Assembly (NCBI RefSeq): GCF_000467185.1
Contig: NZ_BATM01000007.1
Coordinates: 87,526-151,525 of the forward strand
Direction of reading: 5' to 3'
From: Vibrio ezurae NBRC 102218
GTDB lineage: Bacteria; Pseudomonadota; Gammaproteobacteria; Enterobacterales; Vibrionaceae
Length of the DNA stretch: 64,000 nt
The translations under genes and the position numbers were made by a program. A model generated the notes under the pieces. The model worked only from the letters and a program-made list of their open reading frames with translations, was not told the DNA's origin and did no database searches. Position 1 is the stretch's first letter, and every line of letters starts with the position of its first letter. Positions 17,854 through 27,669 of this stretch are shown piece by piece.

Positions 17854-18120
17854 ATGATTTTACAACTCGAAGAACAGTTACTTGACACGATTGACCAAAC
17901 CGTTGCCACTGCGTCGGATGACGAGCTGTTTGCGGGGGGCTATTTACGTGGTCATATTTCTTTAGCCGCAGCGGATTGTGAATACGAAGCCGTAACAGAT
18001 ATTGCGGTATTCAAACAAAAAATAGAACAAAGCCTTGCGGATGCGCAATCAGAGCTAACCCCTGCCGATCGCGTTATTGTCGCGGATATGTGGGACAACT
18101 TGTCTAAAGCTCTAGCGTAA
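17854..18120 (+). CDS. yfcL: YfcL family protein
   Basis: This 88-residue acidic protein has no recognised catalytic motif. The sequence begins MILQLEEQLLDTIDQTVATASDDELFA (read as two short blocks: MILQLEEQLLDTID and TASDDELFAGGYLRGH) and ends LTPADRVIVADMWDNLSKALA-like helix. I recognise it as the YfcL family, always found beside epmC and mnmC in enteric bacteria and vibrios. Its function is unknown. A perfect terminator lies about 70 bases downstream. Confidence 0.9.
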   Translation: MILQLEEQLLDTIDQTVATASDDELFAGGYLRGHISLAAADCEYEAVTDIAVFKQKIEQSLADAQSELTPADRVIVADMWDNLSKALA

Positions 18121-18191
18121 TCTTTTCGCTTTGTTACTCACTTAGCGCTCATTTATATTGATTAATGAGTCGCTTGAGCGTGAATGATAGG

Positions 18192-18228
18192 TAGGCTGTG
18201 AATCAAAGCGATTCACAGCCTATTTTTA
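18192..18228 (+). terminator. Terminator after yfcL
   Basis: A 13-bp perfect stem TAGGCTGTGAATC/GATTCACAGCCTA with loop AAAGC is followed by TTTTTAT. Confidence 0.92.
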
Positions 18229-18243
18229 TGGGCTTTGCCTATG

Positions 18244-18285
18244 GATACCAATCGTACTCAATAACAGCGCATTCCAGCTTGTGAT
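18244..18285. repeat. Dispersed repeat copy A (GATACCAATCGTACT)
   Basis: The sequence beginning GATACCAATCGTACT, continuing with CAATAAC and then CATTCCAGCTT, matches copy B at 63931 at 20 of the first 22 positions, with weaker similarity for about 15 more. It lies between the yfcL terminator and the FMN-reductase gene. The rest of the interval 18121-18406 holds no other gene that I can see. Confidence 0.55.
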
Positions 18286-18406
18286 TACTTTTCCTTGTTC
18301 TGGAGCATTTATCCTGCGCTATTTCGGAGCACTTACTGGGTGTGATTGCTCTTCGTTTAGTGCAGAATGTCAGTGTTAAATGGACATTAACAACAGGGAA
18401 TCCGTT

Positions 18407-18943
18407 ATGAAAATTATTGCCTTTGCCGCCAGTACCAGTTCAAAGTCAATTAACAAAGTATTGGTGACTTATGTGGCTCATCAATTACCCAACGCAGATG
18501 TCGAGGTGCTGGACCTCATTGATTATCCGGCGCCCATTTTTAGTGAAGATACTGAAAAAGAGATTGGGCATTCTGAATCGGCGAAAAAGCTACTGGCTAA
18601 ATTAGGTCGAGCGGATGCGATTATTGTCTCTTTTGCTGAGCACAATGGCAGTTATACCGCGGCTTATAAAAATCTGTTTGATTGGGCAACTCGCATCGAG
18701 CGCAGCGTTTTTCACAATAAACCTGTGTTGTATATGGCAACATCTCCCGGCCCTGGTGGAGGCAAATCTGTATTAGCCGCCGCTGTGAGCTCAGCGCCGT
18801 ATTTTGGCGCAGAGGTGAAAGCCTCACTATCGGTACCGAGTTTTTATGATGCATTTGATGTTCAAGCCAATGAGTTTAAGAATGCGCAGTTAAAGCAGCA
18901 AGTGACGCAGGCATTGGATGCGCTTGTGGCTGAGCTAGGTTAG
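18407..18943 (+). CDS. NADPH-dependent FMN reductase family protein
   Basis: This 178-residue flavodoxin-fold protein resembles the FMN_red family (NAD(P)H-dependent FMN or quinone/azo reductases). Seen: the phosphate-binding loop after strand 1 (IIAFAASTSSKSINK), the conserved AEHNGSYTAAYKNLFDWATR, which contacts flavin and forms the dimer, and the SPGPGG loop. The ATG at 18407 is chosen over one at 18380 because AGGGAA lies 7 bases upstream and strand 1 then starts the protein. It is inserted between yfcL and mnmC, a junction that is direct in E. coli, and stands as a single gene. The physiological substrate is unknown. Confidence 0.85.
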   Translation: MKIIAFAASTSSKSINKVLVTYVAHQLPNADVEVLDLIDYPAPIFSEDTEKEIGHSESAKKLLAKLGRADAIIVSFAEHNGSYTAAYKNLFDWATRIERSVFHNKPVLYMATSPGPGGGKSVLAAAVSSAPYFGAEVKASLSVPSFYDAFDVQANEFKNAQLKQQVTQALDALVAELG

Positions 18944-19012
18944 TCGAGAGATGAAATCAGCAATGGGCTCTTTATGAGCCCATTGTGGTAGGTATGTTGC
19001 GATAGGCCAAAT

Positions 19013-21118
19013 CTAGTTTGTTGGTCGCGAAAGAGGTCGACCTTTAATGAGCTTTCTTACCCACATGCGACTTGGGTGCAGTGAGTTTAATGTTGAGGCG
19101 GACATTGGCATTGGATAGCCCAACATTTGTGAGGCCAATACTTCTGCACTTAACGGCGCTGAGGTGAGGCCTCTTGAGCCAAGACCGATTAAGCAAAATA
19201 GATTGTTATATTGGCTTACTGTGGCGTATGGCACGTTTTTTTGCGCTGTTTTTTGTGGGCTCAAATTGGCGTATTGTTCTACTATGTCTGCAAACTTCCC
19301 AACATTGCCGACAAAAGGCAGATGATCTCTGGATACTGAGCGTATGCCTTGTCTTGCGTCCTTCGCACTCACATCCACCTCGTTAGGCCAGCTTTGCTCG
19401 GGAAGGCACTGTTGCAATTTAGAAGCGTTTTGCTGTTGGTGCTGCTCATTGTAATCCGTGCTGTGATCGCGGCTGTCATAGCTTGCGCCAATGCAGTGTT
19501 GGCCTAGTGGGCTTGCCGGGGTTAAGTAACCGTCGTAGCACAGTACGGTATTTAACTTTTGCAGCTGAGCTGTTGTAGGGATATGGCTCACTTGTCCTTT
19601 TACTTTGCCAAGGGGAATGGACTGAGCTTGAGTAAACTCATCAAAGCTGTGTCCATTTGCAATGACTACCGCCGTGTATTGCTGTTGACTATGTCGCGTA
19701 TTGTCTGGTTCGTCCGCGTGCTTGTCCATTTGCTGACTGCTGACAAGCCAACCTTGTTCGTTTTGTTCTAAATGGGTCACTTTACACGGCTGTTTTAGCG
19801 TTAACTGCTGCTGTTTCATCAGCAATTCAATAATGCCCTGCGTACATTGTGCCGGCGATAGCCAGCCACCTTGCGGGTAAAACACCGAACGATAAGTGCA
19901 ATCTAGCCCGATTGCTTGGGCGGTTTGCTCTGCGTCAAGTTGAGTGATGAGTTGCTCTGGATATTGCCCTTGAACAAGGCGTGATAGCTTAGTGTGTTCT
20001 GCGTCATTCCAAAGTAGCTGGGTGACGCCACACCAGTGGTGATCAAAGGGAACTTTATCTGCTACTTGATCGTAGAATTGACGGGCGAAGACAAAACCGT
20101 TTGCAAACACTTGAGAAACTGCGTTTTGCTCACTATTTAGTAGAGGATAGAGTGCCCCTTGTCGATTACCTGATGCACCTTGCGCAAGTTGCTCATCTTG
20201 GCAATACAGTGTCACCTGTGCCCCTTTTTGTACTAACGAGTAAGCAAGGCAAGCACTGGCTACGCCACCGCCAATGATGGCAATATTGTCAGTCTCAGTT
20301 GTTTCAGATTCAGAACTGAATCGTGAAGTAAGAGGTTCTCGTGCAAAAAGAGGGGATATATTGCTATACGCTTGTTTGTCGCGCATAGTGCCAACAATCA
20401 TATCGCGTTTGTGACCGAAGCCTTTGGCTTTAGTCATGTCAAAGCCTGCTTCAATCAATCCACGACGAACAAATCCCGCTGCGGTAAAGGTGGCAACCGT
20501 ACACTCTTGTTTTGCCAGTTTTGCCATACCGTTAAACAAATCCTGATTCCACATTTCCGGGTTTTTACTCGGTGCAAAGCCATCTAAGAACCAAGCGTCG
20601 ACAATCCCTGAATGATAAGTGGGTACATCAGGAAGATTATCTTTGATATCCCCCAGCCATAGGTCTAAAGTGATAGCGCCATCAGCAAGAATCAGGCGAT
20701 GGCACCCAGCAAGCGCCATAGGGTAGTGCTGTTGTAATTCAGCGGCATAGTTTGCCAGTTCTGGCCATGCTTTATGTGCTTGTTGCAGGTCACTTAAGGT
20801 GACAGGGTATTTTTCAAAGCTGATAAAATGCAGTTGAGTGAGGGGCGCTTGTGGATATTGTGCTCTAAATAACTCAAACTCTTTCCAGACAGCGAGAAAG
20901 TTTAGCCCTGTGCCAAAGCCAGTTTCCGCAATAACAAAACGGGATTGGTTGAACGTTGGCCAGCGAACAGGCAGTTGATTTTGGGTGAGAAACACATAAC
21001 GAGTCTCAGCAAGACCATCGTTGTTCGAGAAGTAGACATCATCGAATTGCTCTGATACCGGGGTTCCGGAGTCATTCCAATCGAGTTGAGCGTGTTTAAT
21101 TTTTGGCATATAGATCAT
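19013..21118 (-). CDS. mnmC: Bifunctional tRNA mnm5s2U34 biosynthesis protein MnmC
   Basis: This 701-residue enzyme completes 5-methylaminomethyl-2-thiouridine at the wobble position of tRNAs for Lys, Glu, Gln and others. Seen: the N-terminal SAM-dependent methyltransferase (MnmC2; ETGFGTGLNFLAVW and the WFLDGFAPSKNPEMW signature) and the C-terminal FAD-dependent oxidoreductase (MnmC1; NIAIIGGGVASACLAYSL dinucleotide fold from about 280, later GLGSRGLTSAPLSAE). A second ATG at 21109 (MPKIKHAQLDW) is an equally likely start; neither has a clear ribosome site. It is divergent from fabB, as in E. coli. Confidence 0.96.
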   Translation of the reverse strand: MIYMPKIKHAQLDWNDSGTPVSEQFDDVYFSNNDGLAETRYVFLTQNQLPVRWPTFNQSRFVIAETGFGTGLNFLAVWKEFELFRAQYPQAPLTQLHFISFEKYPVTLSDLQQAHKAWPELANYAAELQQHYPMALAGCHRLILADGAITLDLWLGDIKDNLPDVPTYHSGIVDAWFLDGFAPSKNPEMWNQDLFNGMAKLAKQECTVATFTAAGFVRRGLIEAGFDMTKAKGFGHKRDMIVGTMRDKQAYSNISPLFAREPLTSRFSSESETTETDNIAIIGGGVASACLAYSLVQKGAQVTLYCQDEQLAQGASGNRQGALYPLLNSEQNAVSQVFANGFVFARQFYDQVADKVPFDHHWCGVTQLLWNDAEHTKLSRLVQGQYPEQLITQLDAEQTAQAIGLDCTYRSVFYPQGGWLSPAQCTQGIIELLMKQQQLTLKQPCKVTHLEQNEQGWLVSSQQMDKHADEPDNTRHSQQQYTAVVIANGHSFDEFTQAQSIPLGKVKGQVSHIPTTAQLQKLNTVLCYDGYLTPASPLGQHCIGASYDSRDHSTDYNEQHQQQNASKLQQCLPEQSWPNEVDVSAKDARQGIRSVSRDHLPFVGNVGKFADIVEQYANLSPQKTAQKNVPYATVSQYNNLFCLIGLGSRGLTSAPLSAEVLASQMLGYPMPMSASTLNSLHPSRMWVRKLIKGRPLSRPTN

Positions 21119-21156
21119 AGAATGAGACGTTAACTGAAGTGATTGTACAAATATCT

Positions 21157-21173
21157 AGGAAAGCTGACCACTT
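21157..21173 (+). promoter_or_regulatory. Possible FadR half-site upstream of fabB
   Basis: One half of the FadR consensus is present (CTGACCACTT, read in the other direction as AAGTGGTCAG), about 60 bases before fabB. Only 8 of 15 defined positions match. E. coli FadR activates fabB, so the location is plausible, but the site alone is weak. Confidence 0.3.
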
Positions 21174-21228
21174 GATCCTCTCTTTCTAGGTATTATCTAG
21201 CGGAAAATTTGAATTATAGGAATGTCAC

Positions 21229-22440
21229 ATGAAACGAGTCGTGATCACTGGTATGGGTATTGTTTCCAGTATCGGTAACAACGTCGAAGAAGTACTAGAG
21301 TCTCTAAAAGCTGGCAAATCTGGTATCGAAGCCTCAGAACAATTTAAAGAAAAAGGGCTACGTTCACAGGTTTGGGGTAGCTTGAAGATCAATCCAGCGG
21401 AACACATTGACCGTAAACAAATGCGTTTCATGGGTGATGCTGCGGCGTATGCGTTCATTTCTATGGAGCAAGCAATTGCTGATTCTGGTTTGGCTCCTGA
21501 GCAGGTGTCTAACGAACGCACGGGTATCGTAGCCGGTTCTGGCGGTGCATCGTCTCTAAACCAAGTGGCAGCAGTTGATATTCTAAGAGAAAAAAGCGTT
21601 AAACGAGTGGGTCCATACATGGTCACTCGTACAATGGGTTCTACTGTATCCGCTTGTTTGGCAACGCCGTTTAAAATTAAAGGCGTGAACTACTCAATGA
21701 GTTCTGCATGTTCAACTTCAGCTCACTGTATCGGTCACGCGATGGAGCTTATCCAACTTGGCAAACAAGACGTGGTCTTTGCTGGTGGCGGTGAAGAACT
21801 GGACTACAGCATGTCTATGATGTTTGACGCTATGGGCGCACTATCGACTAAATACAACGATGAGCCAACTCGCGCATCACGCACTTATGATGCAAACCGT
21901 GACGGTTTCGTTATCTCTGGTGGCGGCGGTATGATGGTTATCGAAGAACTAGAGCATGCACTTGCTCGTGGCGCTAAGATTTACGGTGAACTTGTTGGCT
22001 ACGGCGCAAACTCAGATGGTCACGACATGGTGGCTCCATCAGGTGAAGGCGCAGTACGTTGTATGAAGATGGCACTGCAAAATGTAGATTCTGTGGATTA
22101 CGTGAACACTCACGGCACATCAACGCCTGTAGGTGATGTGAAAGAGCTTGGCGCTATCCAAGAAGTCTTTGGCGGTAACAGCCCTGCAATTTCAGCCACT
22201 AAAGCGATGACAGGTCACGCACTAGGTGCTGCTGGCGTACACGAAGCGATCTACACCGCATTAATGCTAGAGCACGGTTTTGTTGCACCAAGCATCAACA
22301 TCGAAACGCTAGATGAAGCGGCTGCAGGTCTTGATATCGTGACTGAAAAACGCGACCAAGAACTGAAAACTGTAATGTCAAACAGCTTCGGCTTTGGCGG
22401 CACTAACGCAACATTGGTATTTAAAAAGTACGAAGGTTAA
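21229..22440 (+). CDS. fabB: 3-oxoacyl-ACP synthase I FabB
   Basis: This 403-residue condensing enzyme (KAS I) elongates acyl-ACP with malonyl-ACP and is needed for unsaturated fatty acid synthesis. Seen: nucleophile Cys161 in [14 protein letters not shown], the catalytic His in [12 protein letters not shown] and the second His in [13 protein letters not shown], which together form the Cys-His-His triad. The C-terminal [14 protein letters not shown] is also present. Length equals that of E. coli FabB (406). Codon use is strongly biased towards highly expressed choices. It is monocistronic, with a terminator 40 bases downstream. Confidence 0.97.
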   Translation: MKRVVITGMGIVSSIGNNVEEVLESLKAGKSGIEASEQFKEKGLRSQVWGSLKINPAEHIDRKQMRFMGDAAAYAFISMEQAIADSGLAPEQVSNERTGIVAGSGGASSLNQVAAVDILREKSVKRVGPYMVTRTMGSTVSACLATPFKIKGVNYSMSSACSTSAHCIGHAMELIQLGKQDVVFAGGGEELDYSMSMMFDAMGALSTKYNDEPTRASRTYDANRDGFVISGGGGMMVIEELEHALARGAKIYGELVGYGANSDGHDMVAPSGEGAVRCMKMALQNVDSVDYVNTHGTSTPVGDVKELGAIQEVFGGNSPAISATKAMTGHALGAAGVHEAIYTALMLEHGFVAPSINIETLDEAAAGLDIVTEKRDQELKTVMSNSFGFGGTNATLVFKKYEG

Positions 22441-22482
22441 TCCTTTAGGCTCAATTAAATACAAAAAAGCACATAAATAATG

Positions 22483-22517
22483 AGACCCGACAGGCATAGC
22501 TTGTCGGGTCTTTTGTT
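22483..22517 (+). terminator. Terminator after fabB
   Basis: A 9-bp stem GACCCGACA/TGTCGGGTC is followed by TTTTGTTT. Confidence 0.9.
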
Positions 22518-22561
22518 TATGATTATTCTGTTACTTATTCAAATCAGCTGAAGTATTACCA

Positions 22562-23695
22562 ATGAAAATCGTAATTGATGAAAATATGCCGTATGCCAAA
22601 GAACTGTTTGGCAAGTTGGGTGAGGTTGTCGCCTTATCGGGACGCACAATCAGTGCTGACGACTTAGTGGACGTAGACGCGCTAATGATTCGCTCCGTCA
22701 CTAAGGTCAATCAAGCATTGCTGGAAAAAGCCAATAAACTGAAATTTGTCGGCACCGCTACCGCAGGATATGACCACCTTGATCAGCAAGCCTTACAAAA
22801 CAAAGGTGTGGCGTACACACATGCACCGGGTTGTAACAAGGTTGGCGTGGCGGAATACGTGATTTCATCGTTAATGGTACTGGCTCAGCAACAAGGCTTC
22901 TCAATTTTTGATAAAACCGTGGGTATTATCGGTGCTGGGCAGGTAGGCAGTTATCTGGCGAAATGTCTGCAAGGCATTGGCATTAAAGTGTTAATTAATG
23001 ACCCGTTAAAAGAAGCAGAAGGCGACCCACGTCAATTTATACCAGTGAATGAACTGCTTGAGCGCAGTGATGTGATTTCTCTGCACACGCCAATTACGCG
23101 AGACGGTGAATACCCAACCCATCACTTAATTGATAGCAAGCGTTTACAGGCAATGCGACCTGAGCAGATTTTAATTAATGCCGCTCGCGGCCCTGTAGTG
23201 GATAACCAAGCCCTAAAACAGCGTTTACAACTAAACGATGGTTTTACCGCGGTATTAGACGTGTTTGAATTTGAGCCAGAAGTGGACTTAGAGTTATTGC
23301 CACTGCTTGCGTTTGCTACTCCGCATGTTGCAGGCTACGGTTTAGAAGGTAAAGCGCGCGGCACAACCATGATCTTTAATTCATTTTGCCAGCACATTAA
23401 CAGCCCGTTAGCAGTGGGCGCCGATGAGTTATTGCCGACCGCTCCCGTGCCAAAAATGCATTTATCACGCCAGTGGGACGAAGCAACACTGCACAACCTC
23501 ACACAATTGATTTATGATGTGCGCAAAGACGATGCACTGTTTCGCCGCGAAATCGGTAAAACAGGGGCATTTGATAAGATGCGTAAAGAGTATTGGGACC
23601 GCCGTGAGTATGGTGCGGTGACGCTCACAGGCGATGCGTCTTGTAATTTGCAACCCTTGCAAGAGCTAGGATTTAAGGTAGAGGTAGGTCAATGA
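22562..23695 (+). CDS. pdxB: Erythronate-4-phosphate dehydrogenase PdxB
   Basis: This 377-residue D-isomer-specific 2-hydroxyacid dehydrogenase oxidises 4-phosphoerythronate in pyridoxal phosphate synthesis. Seen: the catalytic-domain start [16 protein letters not shown], the NAD-binding [16 protein letters not shown], catalytic Arg in [13 protein letters not shown], Glu in FEFEPEVD and His in [13 protein letters not shown]. The PdxB-specific C-terminal dimerisation domain follows (about 285-377). The stop overlaps the asd start (ATGA), so the two genes are translationally coupled. Confidence 0.97.
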   Translation: MKIVIDENMPYAKELFGKLGEVVALSGRTISADDLVDVDALMIRSVTKVNQALLEKANKLKFVGTATAGYDHLDQQALQNKGVAYTHAPGCNKVGVAEYVISSLMVLAQQQGFSIFDKTVGIIGAGQVGSYLAKCLQGIGIKVLINDPLKEAEGDPRQFIPVNELLERSDVISLHTPITRDGEYPTHHLIDSKRLQAMRPEQILINAARGPVVDNQALKQRLQLNDGFTAVLDVFEFEPEVDLELLPLLAFATPHVAGYGLEGKARGTTMIFNSFCQHINSPLAVGADELLPTAPVPKMHLSRQWDEATLHNLTQLIYDVRKDDALFRREIGKTGAFDKMRKEYWDRREYGAVTLTGDASCNLQPLQELGFKVEVGQ

Positions 23696-24705
23696 GTCAA
23701 CAATTTAATGTCGCCATTTTAGGCGCAACAGGCGCTGTCGGTGAAACACTTTTAGACGTTCTAAAAGAAAGAGAGTTTCCGATTGGCGAACTGCATCTAC
23801 TGGCCAGTGAACGCAGTAAGGGTAAAACTTACCGCTTTGATGGCAAAAGTATTGAAGTACAAGACGTGGCTGAGTTCGATTGGTCTCAAGTGCACATTGC
23901 GCTATTTTCAGCAGGCAGTGAATTGTCTGAAAAATGGGCGCCTATTGCCGCAGACGAAGGCGTAGTGGTTATCGACAATACTTCACAGTTCCGTTATGAC
24001 TACGATGTGCCGCTCGTGGTACCTGAAGTCAACCCTGAAGCCATTGCCGAGTTTCGTAACCGCAACATCATTGCAAACCCAAACTGTTCTACCATTCAAA
24101 TGCTAGTGGCATTGAAGCCTATCCATGATGAAGTGGGTATTGAGCGCATTAACGTATCGACTTACCAGTCAGTGGCGGGTGCGGGTAAAGCAGGCATTGA
24201 TGAGCTTGCAGGCCAAACGGCGAAGCTATTAAACGGTCGACCTGTAGAAGCGGAAGCGTTCTCACAGCAAATTGCGTTTAACTGTATTCCACAAATTGAT
24301 ACCTTTATGGACAACGGTTACACCAAAGAAGAGATGAAGATGGTTTGGGAAACCCAGAAAATCTTTAACGACCCTTCTATCATGGTGAACCCAACGTGTG
24401 TTCGTGTGCCTGTATTCTATGGTCATGCTGAAGCAGTACACCTAGAAACGCGTGCCCCGATTGATGCAGAGCAAGCGGTACAGTTACTTGAGCAAACCGA
24501 TGGCATTGAAGTGTTCCACGGTCAAGATTTCCCAACTCAAGTTCGTGACGCCGGCGGTAAAGATCATGTCATGGTAGGACGTATCCGTAATGATATTAGC
24601 CATCACAGCGGCCTAAACATGTGGGTTGTCGCGGATAACGTGCGTAAAGGCGCCGCGACTAACGCAGTGCAAATTGCAGAACTATTGATTCGTGACTACT
24701 TTTAA
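23692..24705 (+). CDS. asd: Aspartate-semialdehyde dehydrogenase (Usg-position paralogue)
   Basis: This 337-residue protein reduces beta-aspartyl phosphate to aspartate semialdehyde in lysine, threonine and methionine synthesis. Seen: NADP-binding [17 protein letters not shown], the active-site Cys in [18 protein letters not shown], and the catalytic His region in [17 protein letters not shown]. It occupies the place of the E. coli usg gene between pdxB and truA. As I recall, Usg is an inactive homologue, but the catalytic Cys is kept here, so it looks functional. Vibrios often have two Asd enzymes; whether another copy exists cannot be seen. The ATG overlaps the pdxB stop. Confidence 0.93.
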   Translation: MSQQFNVAILGATGAVGETLLDVLKEREFPIGELHLLASERSKGKTYRFDGKSIEVQDVAEFDWSQVHIALFSAGSELSEKWAPIAADEGVVVIDNTSQFRYDYDVPLVVPEVNPEAIAEFRNRNIIANPNCSTIQMLVALKPIHDEVGIERINVSTYQSVAGAGKAGIDELAGQTAKLLNGRPVEAEAFSQQIAFNCIPQIDTFMDNGYTKEEMKMVWETQKIFNDPSIMVNPTCVRVPVFYGHAEAVHLETRAPIDAEQAVQLLEQTDGIEVFHGQDFPTQVRDAGGKDHVMVGRIRNDISHHSGLNMWVVADNVRKGAATNAVQIAELLIRDYF

Positions 24706-24741
24706 ACAATAAAGCACTTAATTGCGATTCATTGTTTGAAG

Positions 24742-24782
24742 AAAAAGCCATTGGTGAGTTGACTTGCCGATGGCTTTTTTAT
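24742..24782 (+). terminator. Terminator after asd
   Basis: AAAAAGCCATTGG pairs with CCGATGGCTTTTTT around a 12-base loop. Confidence 0.85.
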
Positions 24783-24919
24783 TTTTGGTAACTCAAGAAC
24801 CACTACTTGACCCGTAATCCAATTTTAGGCACATTTTTGAGGTAAATAATCACTCGATAGTTGTCTTTTGCGCAAAACTTTAGCAAATTAATACTATTCA
24901 CCGCTTAAGGGAAATCTAG

Positions 24920-26641
24920 TTGCGAACTCAAATGGAATTGTATCGTCGTACTCTTATTATCATCGCGTGTTTGTGCTTCTCTATCGTGTCGCATGCCGAA
25001 GAAATTCGTCTTGTTGGGCCCTCTGGGCAAGTGCAAGCTGTCCCCACTTATGTGGTTCCTGATTTACTCGATGGGACAGCGCTGAATCGCGATCAAAATA
25101 AATTATCCAGTCAACGTACTTATGGTCCTACCGCCATCAATGAAACCTTGTGGTCAATCGGTCAAACCGTAAGAAGCAGTGAAAAGCAATCCGTATACAA
25201 AGTGATACTGGCTATCTACAAAAATAACTTAGTGGACTTTGAAGATAGAAATATCCATTTGCTTAAGCCGGGCAGTATCATCACTCTTCCTAGCGACGCT
25301 GACATTGACAAGCAAAGTGTTGCAGAAGCCGTACGTTTATTGAAGATTCATGCACAAAAGCCAAGCTATTTGGCGAAAGTAGCGCAAGATAACGCGCCAA
25401 CGCAAATTCATGTTCAGGATTTAGGTGCTCGCCAGATCCAACAAAAGCAAATCGAGTTTCTTCAGCAGCAGTTGCAATCTTCTCAACAAGAGTTCAGCTC
25501 ATTGCGACAAAATAATCAGGATCTTCTGACAGCGCTAGGCTCTATTCGCACCGATGTTGTACAACTAAAAGGGCAGTTGGATTTAGAAACTCAACGACGT
25601 GCGAACGCTGAGCATATTTTAAAGACGCAAAGTGGTACTAACACTCAGCCTAGTACAACAGCAGGCTCTCATCTATTAACCAATGTATGGGTAATAGTGG
25701 CATTGTCAGCAGCTGTGACGGCGTTGATCATGTTATTAATCATCAAGATGACGTTGTCCGTCAGACCTGTTCCTCAAATTGGCAACGATCCTACTGAGCC
25801 TAAAGCGCTCAATCCCGCTCCCACCGTGAAAGGCGATAATGATCCTGAAATAGAAAATGTGGAACTGAGTGAGACACTCACTTCCACAGAGCAACCGCAG
25901 GAAGTAAGTATCGAAACGCCTTATCAAGTAGAGATACCGCAAAGTACGGTGAATCCCCTAGATAAAGAGTTTGAACAAGAGCTGGACAAAATACTGGCGG
26001 TAAAAGAGGCTGACTCTGAGGTTTCTGAGTCGTCGCGTGATGACGCATCACTATCGTCACAGGAAGAGGACACCGATGAGCCGCAACCTCATTTGCAAGA
26101 GGTTGTGAATGTGGTGGACTTGCCAGAATATGGCGAACGAGAAGCCTTAGCGGATGCTAAAAAAGAAGCATTAGCTTTATTAGCAGAAGACGATATTGAT
26201 GTCAGCGATATTGCGGATAACACACAGGAAAATGAATCGACTTCCTCGCTTAATGCTGAAGCGCAAACGGTGGCTGCCAGTGACGAGCTTGCAAACCATG
26301 AGGCCGACAGTGAGGAAGAGAGTGCTGAACCAGCGTCCACGCCGTATAAGTCCATTGACGAGGTTATTGCTGAGGCGGATGCCGAGCCTATCACCAATGT
26401 GGATGATGAAGAGCTTGATCTGCGAGTGGGGCTAGAAGAGTTTCCGGACGTGATTGGTAAAGTTGAGCTTAAAGACGTCGATGTTGAAGGGGAGTTGTCC
26501 AGTCAAATTGACTTGGCATCTGTGTATATACAGATGAATGATATGACCCACGCCAGTAAGCTATTGCGTGATGTGATTAAAAAGGGCAACGATCATCAAC
26601 AGCAACGTGCGCAAAAGCTGCTAGATTCAATTCATTCTTAA
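24920..26641 (+). CDS. fimV: FimV/HubP-family polar landmark-like protein, short form
   Basis: This 573-residue inner-membrane protein has FimV/HubP architecture. Seen: a signal-like N-terminus (RTLIIIACLCFSIVSHA), a periplasmic FimV N-terminal LysM-like region (about 65-125; TYGPTAINETLWSIGQTV, then NIHLLKPGSIITLP), a coiled coil (about 165-235), a membrane segment (about 255-278), an acidic cytoplasmic stretch (about 290-520), and the conserved C-terminal FimV domain (SSQIDLASVYIQMNDMTHA, then LLRDVIKKGN). V. cholerae HubP is about 1,600 residues with long acidic repeats; this one lacks such repeats. HubP anchors chromosome-partition, flagellar and chemotaxis proteins at the pole. The start is TTG at 24920 (GGGA upstream) or ATG at 24932. 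Confidence 0.9.
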   Translation: MRTQMELYRRTLIIIACLCFSIVSHAEEIRLVGPSGQVQAVPTYVVPDLLDGTALNRDQNKLSSQRTYGPTAINETLWSIGQTVRSSEKQSVYKVILAIYKNNLVDFEDRNIHLLKPGSIITLPSDADIDKQSVAEAVRLLKIHAQKPSYLAKVAQDNAPTQIHVQDLGARQIQQKQIEFLQQQLQSSQQEFSSLRQNNQDLLTALGSIRTDVVQLKGQLDLETQRRANAEHILKTQSGTNTQPSTTAGSHLLTNVWVIVALSAAVTALIMLLIIKMTLSVRPVPQIGNDPTEPKALNPAPTVKGDNDPEIENVELSETLTSTEQPQEVSIETPYQVEIPQSTVNPLDKEFEQELDKILAVKEADSEVSESSRDDASLSSQEEDTDEPQPHLQEVVNVVDLPEYGEREALADAKKEALALLAEDDIDVSDIADNTQENESTSSLNAEAQTVAASDELANHEADSEEESAEPASTPYKSIDEVIAEADAEPITNVDDEELDLRVGLEEFPDVIGKVELKDVDVEGELSSQIDLASVYIQMNDMTHASKLLRDVIKKGNDHQQQRAQKLLDSIHS

Positions 26642-26709
26642 TAAGAAATTGAGACCCTTAAAGGCTTCGTTTATACTGCCGAGCCTAATTTCTAACTGGA
26701 TTATTTCTG

Positions 26710-27495
26710 ATGAGAATCGCACTTGGCATCGAATACGATGGTGCAAAATACTATGGCTGGCAAAGACAAAACGATTTTGACTCTGTTCAGGGGCGTTTAG
26801 AGAAAGCACTATCGATAGTAGCGAATCATCCAGTAGAGGTTCAATGCGCAGGCCGCACTGATGCTGGTGTACACGGTACGGGGCAGGTGGTGCATTTTGA
26901 TACCACGGCGTCTCGCAAAATGCTGGCGTGGCAAATGGGTGTGAATGCCAATATGCCCAGTGACATCGCCGTACGTTGGGCAACCGAAGTTTCTGATGAG
27001 TTTCATGCCCGCTTTAGCGCAACCGCCAGACGTTATCGCTACATTATTTACAACCATTCGTTACGCCCTGCTATCTTAGCCAAAGGCGTCAGCCATTATC
27101 ACGGCGACCTTGATGTTGAGAAAATGCATCAAGCAGCGCAATCTCTGCTAGGTGAGAACGACTTTAGTTCATTTAGAGCGGCTCACTGTCAATCACTGAG
27201 CCCATTTCGTAATATGATGCACATAGAAGTCACGCGTCATAGTCAATATATAGTGGTGGATATTAAGGCAAATGCTTTTGTGCATCACATGGTTCGCAAT
27301 ATTGTTGGCAGCTTGCTGGTGGTGGGACGTGGTGAGCAACCTGTCGAGTGGATAGGCTGGTTATTGGCACAAAAAAATCGTTCATTAGCGGGCGCAACGG
27401 CAAAAGCGCATGGGCTGTATTTAGTCAGAGTGGATTATCCTGATGAATTCGCTATACCAGAGTTTCCTATGGGACCCTTGTTTTTACCTGAATAA
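26710..27495 (+). CDS. truA: tRNA pseudouridine(38-40) synthase TruA
   Basis: This 261-residue enzyme isomerises uridines 38-40 in the tRNA anticodon arm. Seen: catalytic Asp in [18 protein letters not shown], the N-terminal [15 protein letters not shown], and the conserved RRYRYIIYN and [11 protein letters not shown] segments. Length matches the family. It follows fimV by 68 bases, with the same order fimV-truA-accD seen in pseudomonads and vibrios. Confidence 0.97.
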   Translation: MRIALGIEYDGAKYYGWQRQNDFDSVQGRLEKALSIVANHPVEVQCAGRTDAGVHGTGQVVHFDTTASRKMLAWQMGVNANMPSDIAVRWATEVSDEFHARFSATARRYRYIIYNHSLRPAILAKGVSHYHGDLDVEKMHQAAQSLLGENDFSSFRAAHCQSLSPFRNMMHIEVTRHSQYIVVDIKANAFVHHMVRNIVGSLLVVGRGEQPVEWIGWLLAQKNRSLAGATAKAHGLYLVRVDYPDEFAIPEFPMGPLFLPE

Positions 27496-27628
27496 ATGTG
27501 ATGAAAGGCTAAATTAGCCTCAATTTTGCGTCATTTTATTGTCATAATTAAGTATTAAGGGATAGGTACAACCAGTTTTTTATCTACACTTGAGTAGATC
27601 TATGGTTTAATCCTTGCAAATTATCAAC

Positions 27629-27649
27629 CTCTTGCCTTTGGGGCGAGAG
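27629..27649 (+). promoter_or_regulatory. Leader hairpin just upstream of accD
   Basis: CTCTTGCC pairs with GGCGAGAG around a 5-base loop, ending 20 bases before the accD start and next to its ribosome site. It could affect translation; nothing proves this. The region 27496-27669 holds no gene. Confidence 0.35.
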
Positions 27650-27669
27650 CTTAATGAAAAAGGTCTTTC

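Noticed and set aside
26089..26397. Ser/Ala-rich minus-strand open frame inside fimV
   Set aside because: It is a shadow of the acidic fimV region; low-complexity composition comes from the complementary codons.
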